NCBI GenBank assembly: GCA_023055425.1
Contig: JALGPY010000001.1
Location: 70,364,994-70,428,993 of the forward strand
Direction of reading: 5' to 3'
Origin: Linanthus parryae
Lineage: Eukaryota > Streptophyta > Magnoliopsida > Ericales > Polemoniaceae
DNA length: 64,000 nucleotides
The position numbers and the translations under genes were made by a program. The stretch's first letter is position 1, and every line of letters begins with the position of its first letter. Below the pieces are notes generated by a model. It was not told where the DNA came from, ran no database searches, and was given only the letters and a program-made list of their open reading frames with translations. Positions 46,768-57,598 of the stretch are shown here, one piece after another.

Positions 46768-47692
46768 TGTAGGGTTTTGATACAGATTACGCAGCGGAAT
46801 AAATAATAATTAACTCCGTTCAAGACCTTCCAAGGATCACAGGACTAGACAAATATAACAATGGTAAAGGAAGAAACTCATGTGTACCTTAATTTTGTAT
46901 CCTTGATGACTTCACGTGAAATAGTGTCCACGTCTCTATGGAAGTCCACGCCTAGGATCAAGTATAGAGTCTTTATGATCCTATGTGCTAGAAACTAATG
47001 GAAGGAGGAAGAAGAGATCACGCAAACATAGCAAAGAGGGCGGCGCGCCTCCTATAGGCCGATGGCGCACGAGGAGGGCGTGGACGGGTGAGGCTTCGGC
47101 CTTGCATGTCTTGCTCTCTCTCCTTGCTTTGTTCTCTCTCTAATGTGATAAAAATTAGGACACACTTATGAGAAAATAAGCTAGGAGTGCCCATATGTAG
47201 TTAATAATTATTTATTAACAGCATATAAGCCCCAATACTAGCCCAGTCCATACATGGATTTGTCCAGCTTGCAAAATAGTCCTACTAAGTTTGGTGGTTG
47301 CGTATTGATCCTTCTATTTAATTAGTCCAACTAATTAATTCTAAAGTCTAGTTTAATCCATAGGGCATGTGAGCGCGGTGGTAGTAACAATTATTAACAT
47401 AGAGCGGTGTCTAGCAACACATCAATGCCACCCAACTAATAGAAATATTCTGTAATCCGACAAACCTTGTGACCAATGTTACCGTATTGTATTATCCCTT
47501 TGTCTCCATATCCGGATTGGACAAGAGACATACAAGTCACACTCGTATATCCAATCCATAGTTTCTTGATCCCGGGAATAGTCTTATCCATGCAGATAAC
47601 ATCAATATCCTATATTAATTTATCCGAGTCTGGCCAGACATTCTATAAGCACTACCCCTCAAGTCACCGCAAATATTTGCTCCCTTTCCTGC
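46768..47692 (-). repeat. 5' LTR of the older element, outer third lost
   Basis: It begins TGTAGGGTTTTGATACAG and matches 32602 onward, then stops near ATTTGCTCCCTTTCC, about 500 bases short. The inverted repeat AGGC-TTCG-GCCT lies at 47091-47102. LINE sequence follows directly. Confidence 0.85.
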
Positions 47693-48080
47693 GGTTCTAA
47701 AACTTGTTTCCAAGAAAGTCCCAATTGTCCCTATAAAAGGCTTTGCTCATATCGAGATGAGGCGCCCCAAGATGAGTTCATTGATTTTGGTATCCAATCT
47801 TTGCAAATAATTCATTTGCAAGGAGAGTGATATCACAAATTTGTCTATGAGAGACAAATACACTTTGTTGTTCAAAAATGATGAGAGGAAGAACCTTCTT
47901 AAGACAGTATGCTAGGACTTTGATTATAACTTTGTACATAGAGAAGCACATACTAATCGGCCTTAAATATGTCGGGGTAGTGGGCTGTTAATTTTCGGGA
48001 TGAGGACAAAACGTGAGTAGTTTATTTCCTTAATAAGATGTTTAGAATTGAGAAACGATAACACTGCATCCACTACCGAC
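47693..48080 (-). pseudogene. LINE reverse transcriptase fragment
   Basis: The minus strand reads AVLSFLNSKHLIKEINYSRF and VLIPKINSP, then after a shift RPISMCFSMYKVIIKVLAY, LKKVLPLIIFEQQSVFV and ICDITLLANEL. This is the conserved fingers region of plant L1-type non-LTR retrotransposon RT (IALIPKV...RPISLCNVLYKIISKVLANRLK in family knowledge). It lacks both ends and the catalytic YADD motif. Confidence 0.8.
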
Positions 48081-48210
48081 CACCACCGAAATCTCTTAGA
48101 TGTCCGAATTTTTATGAAAAAAAATTGTGTCGAGACCGTCCAACAGCATATTATTTTTTTTAGGAACAACAGCAGCCTTGATACTAAGCATATCAAGGAT
48201 ATTCGGCATA

Positions 48211-48468
48211 CTACTCTGTCCCAGCTCTTGCCCATCATTGGAAAAATTTGACTCGTATATGTGTCACTTTGACCGGGTGATTTCGATAGCAAAATAATGC
48301 GATTTTTCGATAATTTTTTCACGGTGTTATAGAGCAACTTATACTCTACAACACCATGAAAAATTATCAAAAAATTAAATTACTTTGCTATCCAAATCAC
48401 TGAGTCAAAGTGACCCAATGTATAATAGTAAAAGTCAAAATAATTGGAAAGAGCTGGAACAGAGGTAG
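48211..48468. mobile_element. Stowaway-like MITE (258 bp)
   Basis: The two halves are near-perfect inverted copies. One end reads CTACTCTGTCCCAGCTCTT and the other AAGAGCTGGAACAGAGGTAG, with the long arms meeting near 48345. TA lies on both sides (48209-48210, 48469-48470), the Tc1/Mariner target. The ends resemble the Stowaway consensus CTCCCTCTGTCCC. It lies about 760 bases upstream of the GRAS start codon. Confidence 0.88.
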
Positions 48469-48869
48469 TATTTAGCTCACTGTTTTGGTATGGAGTTCTC
48501 ACCTTAGCTCACTGTAAGGGCCCACTTTGACTAGAATTAAAATTGTCAAGCAGATAAGATTTCGCCGTTTCGGAGTGGGTACCCGGCTTGGGCGCTACGC
48601 CAGTGTGGGTGGAAGCTGCTCGTCAGTGACATTAATTTCCACCGGCGGCTTCCAGTTGCAGCCTGCTTTACTTTTACACGGTCAAAACTCGTGCTACTTC
48701 TATCACCGAATCTAACTATTATGTGACTCCCCCACAGACTAAATACGTGTAACCTCATTAAACGTCGATCGTCCAACTACACGACGGTTCACCACCGGTC
48801 AGGGCAGTAGCCGGTGGATGTCGATCACCATTGTTTCCATGAAGGTTCCGCTGGTATTATTGTAATGGA

Positions 48870-49229
48870 AAAAGTGGAGTCCTTTTCACACCTTATAACA
48901 GATTCTGATGCCAATGCTCCCTCTCACCCATACCCATCTCTTCGCTTCTCTCTCTCTCTCCCCCAAGGTACTTCTTCCTGTCTTTTGATTATTTGTTCTA
49001 TACTTTTCCGTAGTACCCAGTTTCATTCATAGTTATATGCTAGCTCTGTTTACTTTCTAGTTTTTTCAGTCATTGAACGTTCCCTATGAATTGATTCGTG
49101 GCTCCTCCTTCTAACTTTTCCTAGTGCCCATTACCTGTTTGTTTATATGCTTCTACGAAGTTTGGGCTTATAAGATCCTTTACTTACACCATTCACTGGG
49201 CTCTGTTTGATCTCCTGAAAAAACTATCC
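48870..49229 (+). promoter_or_regulatory. Probable 5' leader of the GRAS gene with an intron donor
   Basis: A CCTTATAACA tract (about 48890) is followed by a CT-rich run, CTTCTCTCTCTCTCTCCCC, and the donor-like CAAG/GTACTTCTTCC at 48967/48968. LISCL genes often have an intron in the 5' leader. No acceptor was fixed by eye, so transcript borders are uncertain. Confidence 0.4.
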
Positions 49230-51422
49230 ATGGAAATTCATCAGTATGAGTTTGTTGATACCCTTATCCAAGAAATTAGATGTATGAGGTCGATGAACCA
49301 GTTCAACTCAGACAACAAGTCGAGATCTATGTCTCCAGATCAAACCCCTTCCACTGAATTCAGCCCCATTTTGGATTCACATGGCATGCTTCCCAGTCCT
49401 ACTGAACCTAAATCCCTGACCTCAGATGTGGGTCAAGTAGTCACCGATGACCTTGATTTTGAGGATGATATTCTGAACTACATAAGTCGTATGCTTATGG
49501 AGGAGGAGGATTTGGAGCACAAGCCTTGTATGTTCCAGGAGTGCTCAGCTCTCCAAGCTGCTGAGAAATCATTCTATGATGTCTTAGGAGAGAAGTATCC
49601 ACCTAGTCTAAATGAACACTGTCCAAATAGCAAACTCTACAGCCCCTCCAGTAGCGGTGAAAGTAGCAACGAATCAACTTCCATAGGGAATTCCTTTGAG
49701 CCCGATTCCTTTCCTGATCAAACCATTCTCAACTCTTCTTTCATACAGCCTTATCCGACCGATAACAGCCTCAATTCCATTCTCCATCCACTCGGCCTGT
49801 CAAGCGGCTTTTCTGATTCTGTGGATGGTCGCTTCGGCTACCTTCTTTCTTCAGATCAAAGTCCTGATTCATTGGTTGGGATCTCCCCAAACTTTCCTCA
49901 CCCCCATTTCAGCGACAGTGATCCCAAGTTGGACAAAGTAACAGTTGAAGCGGACAAAAATGGGAGAGATCATGGGTCGAAGGAGACAAGGGGAAAGAAA
50001 AATCCCTATAGAGAGGATGGTGATTCTGTGGAAGGTGGCCGGAGCTCTAAACAATCAGCAAGTTATCCGGAAGAATCCGATGAGCAATCAAAAATTTATG
50101 ACATGTTGCTCTGTAGTGGACTGAAACCTCTCTCACTGGAGACGGATGCCATGTCATGTCAAAATGACGATGCCTTGCACAGTGGAGCAACGAGTGTACT
50201 AGTGCAGCAGAATGGTCAGTCGAAGGGGAGATCAAACAGAGGACGACCGCGTGGTAAGAAGCAAGCCAACAAAAAGGAAGTGGTAGATCTGAGGACACTC
50301 CTCACTCAATGTGCACAAGCAGTGTCGAGTTTCGATACCAGAACTGCAAATGAGCTACTGAAGCGGATTAAGCAACATTCTTCTGCTTACGGTGATGCTA
50401 CCGAGAGATTAGCCCACTACTTTAGCATTGCATTGGAGGCACGCTTGGCTGGCACTGGAACTGCATTATACGCTGCTTCTGCTTCCAAGAGGGTGTCCGC
50501 TGCCGAAGGCATTAAAGGTTTCAAGGTTTATATTTCTGCAATCCCCTTCAGCAGAATGTCCAATTTATTTGCCAACAAGTCCATTGGGAAAGTTGCTCGA
50601 AATGCAACGAAGCTTCACATAATTGATTTTGGTATTCTATATGGCTTCCAATGGCCCTGCCTTATCCAGCATCTCTCAGCAAAACCTGGTGGGCCACCTA
50701 AGCTTCGCATCACAGGAATAGACTTTCCCCAACCGGGTTTCCGTCCCGCAGAAAGGGTTGAGGAGACGGGACGCCGTCTCGCAAACTACTGCGAAAGATT
50801 TGGTGTTCCGTTCCAGTACGAAGCCATAGCAAAGAAGTGGGAGACCATCCAACTTCAGGACCTCAAGATTGAATCTGGTGAGGTCCTTGTGGTGAACTGC
50901 TTGTACCGGCTCAAAAATGTCCCTGACGACACTGTGGTGACGAGCAGTCCGCGAGATGAAGTATTGAACTTAGTCCATAGGATAAACCCAGACTTATTCG
51001 TTCATGGGGTTGTTAACGGAACATACAATGCTCCTTTCTTCGCCACTAGATTCAGGGAGGCAGTGTTTCACTACTCTGCATTGTTTGACATGTTTGAAGC
51101 AGAAGTAGCGCGGGAAGACGACTATAGGAGGCTATTTGAGAAAGAGGTGTTTGGAAGGGATATAATGAATGTGATAGCATGTGAAGGTACAGAGCGAGTG
51201 GAAAGGCCTGAAACTTACAAGCAATGGCAAGTTCGAAATATCAGGGCAGGATTCAGACAGCTTTCCCTAGACAAGGATATTGTTGAAGGTGCAAGGAATA
51301 TAGTGAAAAATGGTTATAACAGAGATTTTGTTGTCGATGAGGCCAACAACTGGATGCTACTAGGGTGGAGGGGACGTATTGTTCATGCTATCTCTTGCTG
51401 GAAGCCTGCTCAAGAATCTTAG
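49230..51422 (+). CDS. GRAS transcription factor, LISCL type (SCL14/SCL33-like)
   Basis: 730 residues, one exon, ATG start in the context ATCCATGGAA. GRAS proteins are plant nuclear regulators; the LISCL group takes part in stress and detoxification responses in model plants. The variable N-terminus has the LISCL signature: an acidic EDDILNYISRMLMEEEDLE (about residues 75-95) followed by CMFQECSALQAAEKSFYDVL. A basic patch (RSNRGRPRGKKQANKK, about 333-348) precedes the GRAS domain from about residue 350: VDLRTLLTQCAQAV, LHIIDFG (VHIID motif), VNCLYRL and FREAVFHYSALFDM (PFYRE region), and a C-terminal LLGWRGRIVHAISCWKP (SAW). All motifs look intact. A probable 5' leader with a CT run and a GT donor at 48968 lies upstream. 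Confidence 0.95.
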   Translation: MEIHQYEFVDTLIQEIRCMRSMNQFNSDNKSRSMSPDQTPSTEFSPILDSHGMLPSPTEPKSLTSDVGQVVTDDLDFEDDILNYISRMLMEEEDLEHKPCMFQECSALQAAEKSFYDVLGEKYPPSLNEHCPNSKLYSPSSSGESSNESTSIGNSFEPDSFPDQTILNSSFIQPYPTDNSLNSILHPLGLSSGFSDSVDGRFGYLLSSDQSPDSLVGISPNFPHPHFSDSDPKLDKVTVEADKNGRDHGSKETRGKKNPYREDGDSVEGGRSSKQSASYPEESDEQSKIYDMLLCSGLKPLSLETDAMSCQNDDALHSGATSVLVQQNGQSKGRSNRGRPRGKKQANKKEVVDLRTLLTQCAQAVSSFDTRTANELLKRIKQHSSAYGDATERLAHYFSIALEARLAGTGTALYAASASKRVSAAEGIKGFKVYISAIPFSRMSNLFANKSIGKVARNATKLHIIDFGILYGFQWPCLIQHLSAKPGGPPKLRITGIDFPQPGFRPAERVEETGRRLANYCERFGVPFQYEAIAKKWETIQLQDLKIESGEVLVVNCLYRLKNVPDDTVVTSSPRDEVLNLVHRINPDLFVHGVVNGTYNAPFFATRFREAVFHYSALFDMFEAEVAREDDYRRLFEKEVFGRDIMNVIACEGTERVERPETYKQWQVRNIRAGFRQLSLDKDIVEGARNIVKNGYNRDFVVDEANNWMLLGWRGRIVHAISCWKPAQES

Positions 51423-52510
51423 CTAGGGATGTGATGGGGCTTTAGTAGTGGAAAATAAGTAGTATATGCTTGTTATATTTCAGCATAGTGTTTGGTAAGC
51501 TATGATGAATGTAGTTCTGAGTGTAGTGAATATCAGTAGTGATCAAGGCTTTTGTAACAGGCTACTACTCACTTATTCCATATGAAGGATGCTTTCTTGT
51601 AATATATAAGCTTTCTCTCCCCCCCTTTTTATCTAACTTGGCTTGATGTACCCTAGTAAATTCTCCTCCTTACTGTACGATTGTACCTGGAAGTGAGTAG
51701 TGAGCACAGAAAATTAAATGATGGAAGTATGTTGGGCCTTTGCACTGTATCACATTGGAACATGACCTTTTTGTCATGTTAGATATCCGAGGAACAAGGT
51801 ACGTTGTCAACAATCAATAAACCAAATCTGGCTATGATTTTCTTGCACTCATGTATCGAAGCTGAATCTGTAGTTTCATGTTTCAGTTTCTTGTTTTGGA
51901 TGGAGTACTTTCATATTTTATTCACCTTTTTTCCTTGTTTAGACCGATATCTACTTAATTTCAGTTATCTACAAGTTCCACATGTGGAGGCTGGTATGAC
52001 GATTAACGAACATGGGACATGTTGGGGGTTGAGGTCACTACTCATTAGGTCTAGAAGAAGTACTAGCAGTATATGAACTTACTACCTGAATGTAGGATTA
52101 TTTTGTGGTCATTTATACTTCCAAGGAGTTTATTGAAATAGGATAAGGTCATAGACAGAAATATTATCTGAAAGCATCGAGGTTCCAATGTTCAATGGGA
52201 ATTGTCACGAGGGACATTTGATATTTTTCAGATCAGAATACTTCGATCCGTTGTCCTTTACAAGGTGAATGGAGTAAGTATTACTGATGAGATATTGATA
52301 TACACCACAGGTCACAGGATAATTGATTTTGCTCAGTTGAAAACCTCTCATTTCAGAGGGTGTTTCCGGATACTGAAGTCAAAGCTACAAGGATTTAAGA
52401 GAAACACTCAGATACTCAATTATTAACTTCTCGTCTTTTTGGGCTTTGTAATTTCACTTTACTGCACTCAATTACTAACTCGCAATCAGAAATTATCCTG
52501 AACTCACTTT
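51423..52510. other. GRAS 3' region and intergenic DNA
   Basis: No further gene. T-rich and AATATATAAG-type text around 51600 could serve the GRAS polyadenylation region. Short frames at 51804 and 52202 lack motifs. Confidence 0.45.
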
Positions 52511-53712
52511 AGGGTGATTGGAGTCATATTGAGGTATCCTATAAACAGAAGATGCCTTGTGAGTCAAATCCGTGTGTTCGGTGTAGTAGACGCCTTGTGT
52601 CAGGTACCGTCAGTCAACATGCTCTTTCTTCTGTTCTTTTTTAAATCTGTAGTCATATGACTGAATCAAATATTCAGAAACAAACTGTATTCTCTGCGTG
52701 GGTTGGAGGAATCCATTTCCCTATCTATCCTCTATTTCTTTGTGTCCACTAAACATACTTGTGACTTTTTCTGCCTCCATACATGATGATGTAATATATT
52801 GGCATGTTTATACAGGTTTCAGGTGAGAATTTGTTGAAAATGTTGAATCGATCTTTTTGCCTATATTATTTATTTTAGGATGCTTACCACCTTCAATTCT
52901 GAAAGTATAATTTTCACATGTCCTTATCCTTTTAAAAATTTGAACTACCTCACACAATCGTAGTTTTCTATTTCTAGTCAACACTTTATTTTGTTTCTTG
53001 GTGGAAGTTAGAAATTCTCTTTGTAAACATACATTACATCTTATGAAGGGATTCCCCGAGTGACATTCTTTTGTTGCTATCAAGTGATTTCGGATAGGGG
53101 AGAAATGAATTACGATTGAAGTCATATTGAGCTATCCTATGAACAGAAGATATTAGAATGCATGGTCTGAGTCAAATCAATGTGTTCGGTGTAGTAGATG
53201 TGTTGTGTCTGCTACAGTCAGTCAAAATGCTCTTTCTTCTGTTATTTTTTAAATCTGGAGTCATATGCCTGTGAACCAAATATTCAGAATCAAATTGTAT
53301 TCTCTGCGTGGGTTGGAGGAATCCATTTCCCTATCCATGCTCTATTTTAGTACTTTGCGTCAACTATACATACTTGTGTGACCTTTTCTGTCTCCATACA
53401 TGATGATGTAATACATTGGCAGATTTATACGGGTTTCAGCTGAGAATTTGTTGAATCGATCTTTTTCCTATATTATTTCTTTTAGGATGCTTACCACCTT
53501 CAATACTGAAAGTACAATTTTCACATGTCCTTATCCTTTTAAAATTTTGAACTACCTCACGCAATTGTAGTTTTCTATTTCTAGTCAACATTTTATTAAG
53601 TTTATTGGTGGAAGTTAGAAATTCTATTTGTAAACATTAATGGAGTACATGTTATGAAGGAACTCACTGAGTAACATCAAGTGATTTAGGATAGGGGAGA
53701 AAGGAATTAGGA
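52511..53712. repeat. Tandem duplication, two units of about 600 bp
   Basis: Unit one (about 52511-53106) and unit two (about 53107-53712) align along their length. Shared text includes GAGTCATATTGAG, GTGTTCGGTGTAGTAGA, CTCTGCGTGGGTTGGAGG, TACATGATGATGTAAT, TAGGATGCTTACCACCTTCA and GGATAGGGGAGAAA. They differ by substitutions and short gaps. No coding frame is conserved between units. Confidence 0.88.
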
Positions 53713-54519
53713 TGTTACTGGTATAGCTCCCACAGCCAAACAGAAGGCGGACTGTTGAACTACATACTGCTGTTTTGAACAAAATTAACCATTAAAACTC
53801 GTCTTGAATTATGCTTTTGTAGTACATTTACAGGAAATTAAGATGCTTCAATGGCAGTAACTATGGAAATTAATCTTCACAATTTAAAATATGTAGAGAT
53901 GGTAGTTTTGGAACTACGGAGAGGGTAGTGTTGAATCTTCGGCTGCACCTGTTTTCGAGTAAGTAAGCTGAGATCAGTTTCTCTATCTTTCAGTGGTGTT
54001 AATCCTGGAAATGAATGTGAAGATCTTTACAACTTTCTGTCTTTCTCTTATCGCTAGAAAAGGCAAGTCCCCGTTAATGTTCATGGGAGTGAAAACTGAC
54101 TTTTGCTTGGATGTCCCTTTACCATGCGACGGAGCCCCATGAATGGCATGGTGCCCTCATTTTAAAGCAAGTTAAAAACTTGTTTACAAACTCAGATTTT
54201 TAACTGAGGAAAGAGCTCAATGTGGTTCGGAAAAAGGATATTTCCGTTTCTCGCTCCAGTTTTAGTTCCTGAATGTAGTTTATTTAATTCATGCGTACAG
54301 AAGGAAAACCAAAATACAATATTGCATCCAAACATATTACAGGCAGCCACACCAACACAGAAAGTGGCAAAATCTGCATCACAAATTAATAATGGGTAGC
54401 ACAAAGAAAGGACCATGTATGGTTGCTAACTACAGTCGGCATTAAGCTACAGAATGTTAATTTCAAAATTTTGATAACTCAAATAGGTTTCCATCTAGAG
54501 ATTGCAAAAGTTATCCTTC
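53713..54519. other. Intergenic stretch
   Basis: No supported gene; frames are short and unlike known proteins. Confidence 0.4.
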
Positions 54520-55010
54520 CTTTACACCATTGCCACATCCACTTTCCGTCTATATCTACCACGAAGTCGTTGGGGTAATATGATTTTATTCCACCTTACC
54601 CCTTGTATCATAAAAACCTCTTGATTTGGTGGGAGTTGCTTGAAACCAGCAGGCACTCTCCCCATCTGCCACTGCTTGTAAGTTTCAGGCCTTTCAACAC
54701 TCTCTGTGCCCTCAAACATGATGACATTCATGGCATCTCACCTGTTGACTTTATGCTGAAATAATATCCTATTCCTTTCGTCCCGTTCAACCATGGCAAT
54801 AGACATCAAACACTGTCAAGAAGTGAAACAGTTCCTCCTTAACCTTGTCACAAAGAAGGGAGCATTATGCATCCCATTGAAAACTCCAAGGACATATATG
54901 CCTGGAATTATACTCTTTACTAAGTTGAGAACAATATCCCGCTGACAATTCTTCTCTATCAGTGTCTGGTCAGGGATACTCCTTAGACAATATACTGAAA
55001 ATATAGTAAA
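54520..55010 (-). pseudogene. GRAS pseudogene fragment, opposite strand to the intact gene
   Basis: The minus strand reads CLRSIPDQTLIEKN, then RDIVLNLVKSIIPGIYVLGV, NGMHNAPFFVTR, and after shifts MNVIMFEGTESVERPETYKQ and WQMGRVPAGFKQLP. These match the PFYRE-to-SAW stretch of the gene at 49230 (NGTYNAPFFATRFRE, MNVIACEGTERVERPETYKQ). Frameshifts and stops are frequent and no N-terminal half was found. It is probably an old inverted duplicate of the neighbouring GRAS gene. Confidence 0.8.
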
Positions 55011-56385
55011 ACCTCGTCAAAAAGGTGTAATTGGTGCTTGTGTTCTTCAGAAAAAGTAGCAATTTGCTTGTTTCTCAGACCCTGTCTTGATCATGTGCTT
55101 TCTTCTCCAAACTCTGGTTTATCTCTGCCACCTCCAGAGAGCTATTGGATTGCAGAATAAGATCCAGGCCATGGGGCGAAACTGGTATTTTCTGGGTGGG
55201 AACGTCAATGAATGATTTCTCAGTAGCACCCATGTTCAGGTTAAGAGGTCCGTCCGTGACATCTCTTTCCATCATCCTCTGAGGTCTGACGAGATTGGAA
55301 TAATTCGGGAATAATATTCCTTTTGGAATCCAGCAAAGAATAAGAGAACCAGTAAATCATATCTACATGGACATGAGCCCACTATTACGGAGCAGACATG
55401 AAGGAACAACAAGATTAAGGATATAGAGGAACGTGAAGAAACTGATCATTCGTTTTCGAAAATTATTATAAGAAATACGCGGCACTGTGGGCAAGTTTCA
55501 AAAGAATCAGGGAGGAGATGGAGTTGAATTTCCTTTAGTTTATTCACAGGTAGACCATGATTCTCTGTACTGTAACGAACAGTAGCGCGGATTTTCTACT
55601 GTTTCGAATATCCATAAATGAGTTAGTGGTGCAAGGTGCTGTTCTCTTTCAGTTGATCTTCGGTTATGATTAGTCAGATTTACCAGCTAGCTCACAGTCA
55701 GTTAACTTTACATATTAACTGTGAAAATTATAATATTGACAGTGATTGAAACCAAATGCTGACAGACGCATTACGAATGCTGTGTTGACAAAAATTCGGA
55801 ACTTAAAATAAATAGGGTTAGACCTGAGTAGAGATTTCAATATTATATACTAATTGGTTAAATCAATAAGACATTTACTTGGTGCAACATTGGTGCACAA
55901 AGACGTAGATATAGGTAGCTTACTTATGAAAAAAAAATGCAATGAAAGGAAAGGAAAGCAACTTCATATTGACTGAAAAGTGAGTTAGGATTATCAAAAC
56001 AACCATAACCAAATGTTGATTAATTTGAAGTTATAGACATCCTCAATCAAATACCCGCATGGTACGTTAAGGTTGGGCCTTGGGGTGGTTTCTGTGAACT
56101 CTGAATCACCATAGTGTTATAGAACACAAGTGAACCAGGTATGTTAAAATGTTATTCGGGACTTGATTAGAGAAACCTTAGCCCTTCTGGTAGTGAGTTG
56201 GTAAAATGTTGGAGGCCAGTGTAATTAATGTTTTCTGAAATACGTTTAGTTAGGAACACAAAATTGAAAAATCACATATAATAGAATGCTAACAGCTAGG
56301 GGATGAAGAAGCATACCTTAGAGAAACTGAAGACTAGGCATCCGTTGTATTCATGGAAGTATGCAATTAATTGCTGGGTACCCAA
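55011..56385. other. Intergenic stretch
   Basis: No gene named. A minus-strand frame at 55075-55275 (GPLNLNMGATEKSFIDVPTQ) is unrecognised; it may be upstream sequence of the GRAS fragment. 55300-56385 has nothing recognisable. Confidence 0.4.
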
Positions 56386-57598
56386 TCAATGGACTTTTTT
56401 CAGAAATTTATAAATCTTTTCCTTTGCATACCATATTGGTTCTGCAAAATTTAATATCTCTTCAGGACTAAAATAGAATGACTTGCGAATCACTGTAAGA
56501 ATCCATGGGGTTCCACCTCAAAAGCAATTGGCAATGAGGGGAGTAGCCCATGACACTTATTAATTATATTTCTTCTTCTTGAATGTCCGATGTGGGACTT
56601 CTCAACACGCCCCCTCACGTGTGGCATTCTTTGGCCTACACGTGGATCTTTTGTCTACGGGTGGCGGTGAGCACGTGGGTTGTTAGACCATTCACATGTG
56701 AGAGCTGATGCTCTGATACCATGTAAGAATCCATGGGGTTCCACCTCAAAAGCAATTGGCAATGAGGGGAGTAGCCCATGACACTTATTAATTATATTTC
56801 TTCTTCTTGAATGTCCGATGTGGGACTTCTCAACAATCACATCATTTTTGCATTCAGTTGTGGATTCCAGTGATTTGTCCTCAACTTCCTCACACTTATG
56901 ATGTTGGAACGGGATGCATGGAGGCATCCAGGCGAGGAAATATACCCTTTGCCACGTAAGGTTCATGGACAGAGTTGTTGCCCCGCGGGCATACTCTGCA
57001 ATTGCATTCAGGAATTGGGCCACTCCTGATCCATCCGTCATCGTGTGGTTAAAACGTAGTGCTAGCAAGAATCCAACACATCTAAAACGCGTCACCTGCA
57101 TGAAATTTACAAAATCAATAATCTATTTTGAGTTATAAGTTCGCACATTCCCATTTTGTATTGTTGACCATTCTACAAGTGGTCTGAACATTAATGACAA
57201 CTTAATTTCACCTGAATAAGCCATAAAGGGCTATCAATTGTGTTATTAGAGTCAGGAACATCATGCAAAAGCTCCTCAAAATGTGGATCCCCTCCTGACT
57301 CAAATTTTTCTATCACTTTATCGACATTTGCATCTGCAGCCTTTACTTGTACGATCGACAAACAATTTGCATTAGGCCTTTGGATTACCCTTCCAGCAAA
57401 ACGGTAGTAAGGAACAAGTGCTTTTCTTATGGTCTTCACAGGGTATTTTCCTGCCATGACAGAGTTGTGTTTGTACAACATCAAAACTGGAGCTTGAAAT
57501 CTCAGGCCTGTCTGGTCATCTATGTCGGAGAGGGTCTTTAGTTCTCTCAGCGTGGATTTGACTAGCACAACTATTGTTGGCTTGGTCCTTTTAATCAT
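56386..57598 (-). pseudogene. BAHD acyltransferase (alcohol O-benzoyl/acyltransferase-like), disrupted
   Basis: BAHD enzymes move acyl groups from CoA to alcohols or amines in the cytosol. Exon 1 is 57598-57212 (MIKRTKPTIVVLVKSTLREL, then RKALVPYYRFAGRV), with donor GT at 57211. The acceptor AG lies at 57097-57096 and exon 2 opens at 57095 with VTRFRCVGFLLALRFNHTMT. It carries the catalytic HTMTD (His and Asp of HxxxD) and LTWQRVYFLAWMPPCIPFQH. The frame then reads CKNDVI; a TRIM element (56494-56835) interrupts it, and it resumes after the insert with RKSFYFSPEEI, as BAHD proteins do there. It ends at a TGA (56386-56388), far short of the DFGWG motif. Family wording is closest to benzyl alcohol O-benzoyltransferases; the substrate is not certain. 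Confidence 0.85.
56494..56835 (-). mobile_element. Complete TRIM retrotransposon (342 bp) in the BAHD exon
   Basis: Two LTRs of 114 bp (56494-56607 and 56722-56835) look identical base for base. On the minus strand each opens TGTTGAGAAGTCCCACATCGG and closes GGATTCTTACA. The 114-bp middle has a primer site TGGTATCAGAGC next to the right-hand LTR (about 56711-56722) and a polypurine tract GAGGGGGCG next to the left-hand one. ATCAC lies on both sides (56489-56493, 56836-56840). No coding capacity. Identical LTRs imply recent insertion. Confidence 0.95.

Larger units (their letters stand above)
32602..47692 (-). mobile_element. Older Angela-like element, split by later events
   Basis: The parts in sense order are 5' LTR (47692-46768, outer end lost), primer site, leader (46754-45790 and 37380-37167), gag (37166-36304), pol end (34920-34038) and 3' LTR (34023-32602). 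The two LTRs match each other more closely than the other copies: both open TGTAGGGTTTTGATACAGATTACGCA and share GGAAGTCCACGCCTAGGATC, so I pair them. A younger element (37381-45789) lies in the leader and a stray LTR (34921-36303) replaces the middle of the coding region. Reconstruction is inference from order and similarity. Confidence 0.75.

Noticed and set aside
57191..57211. Read-through of BAHD exon 1 into VKLSCH
   Set aside because: A GT donor at 57211 and an AG acceptor before 57095 join QV in the order expected for BAHD, so this is intron.
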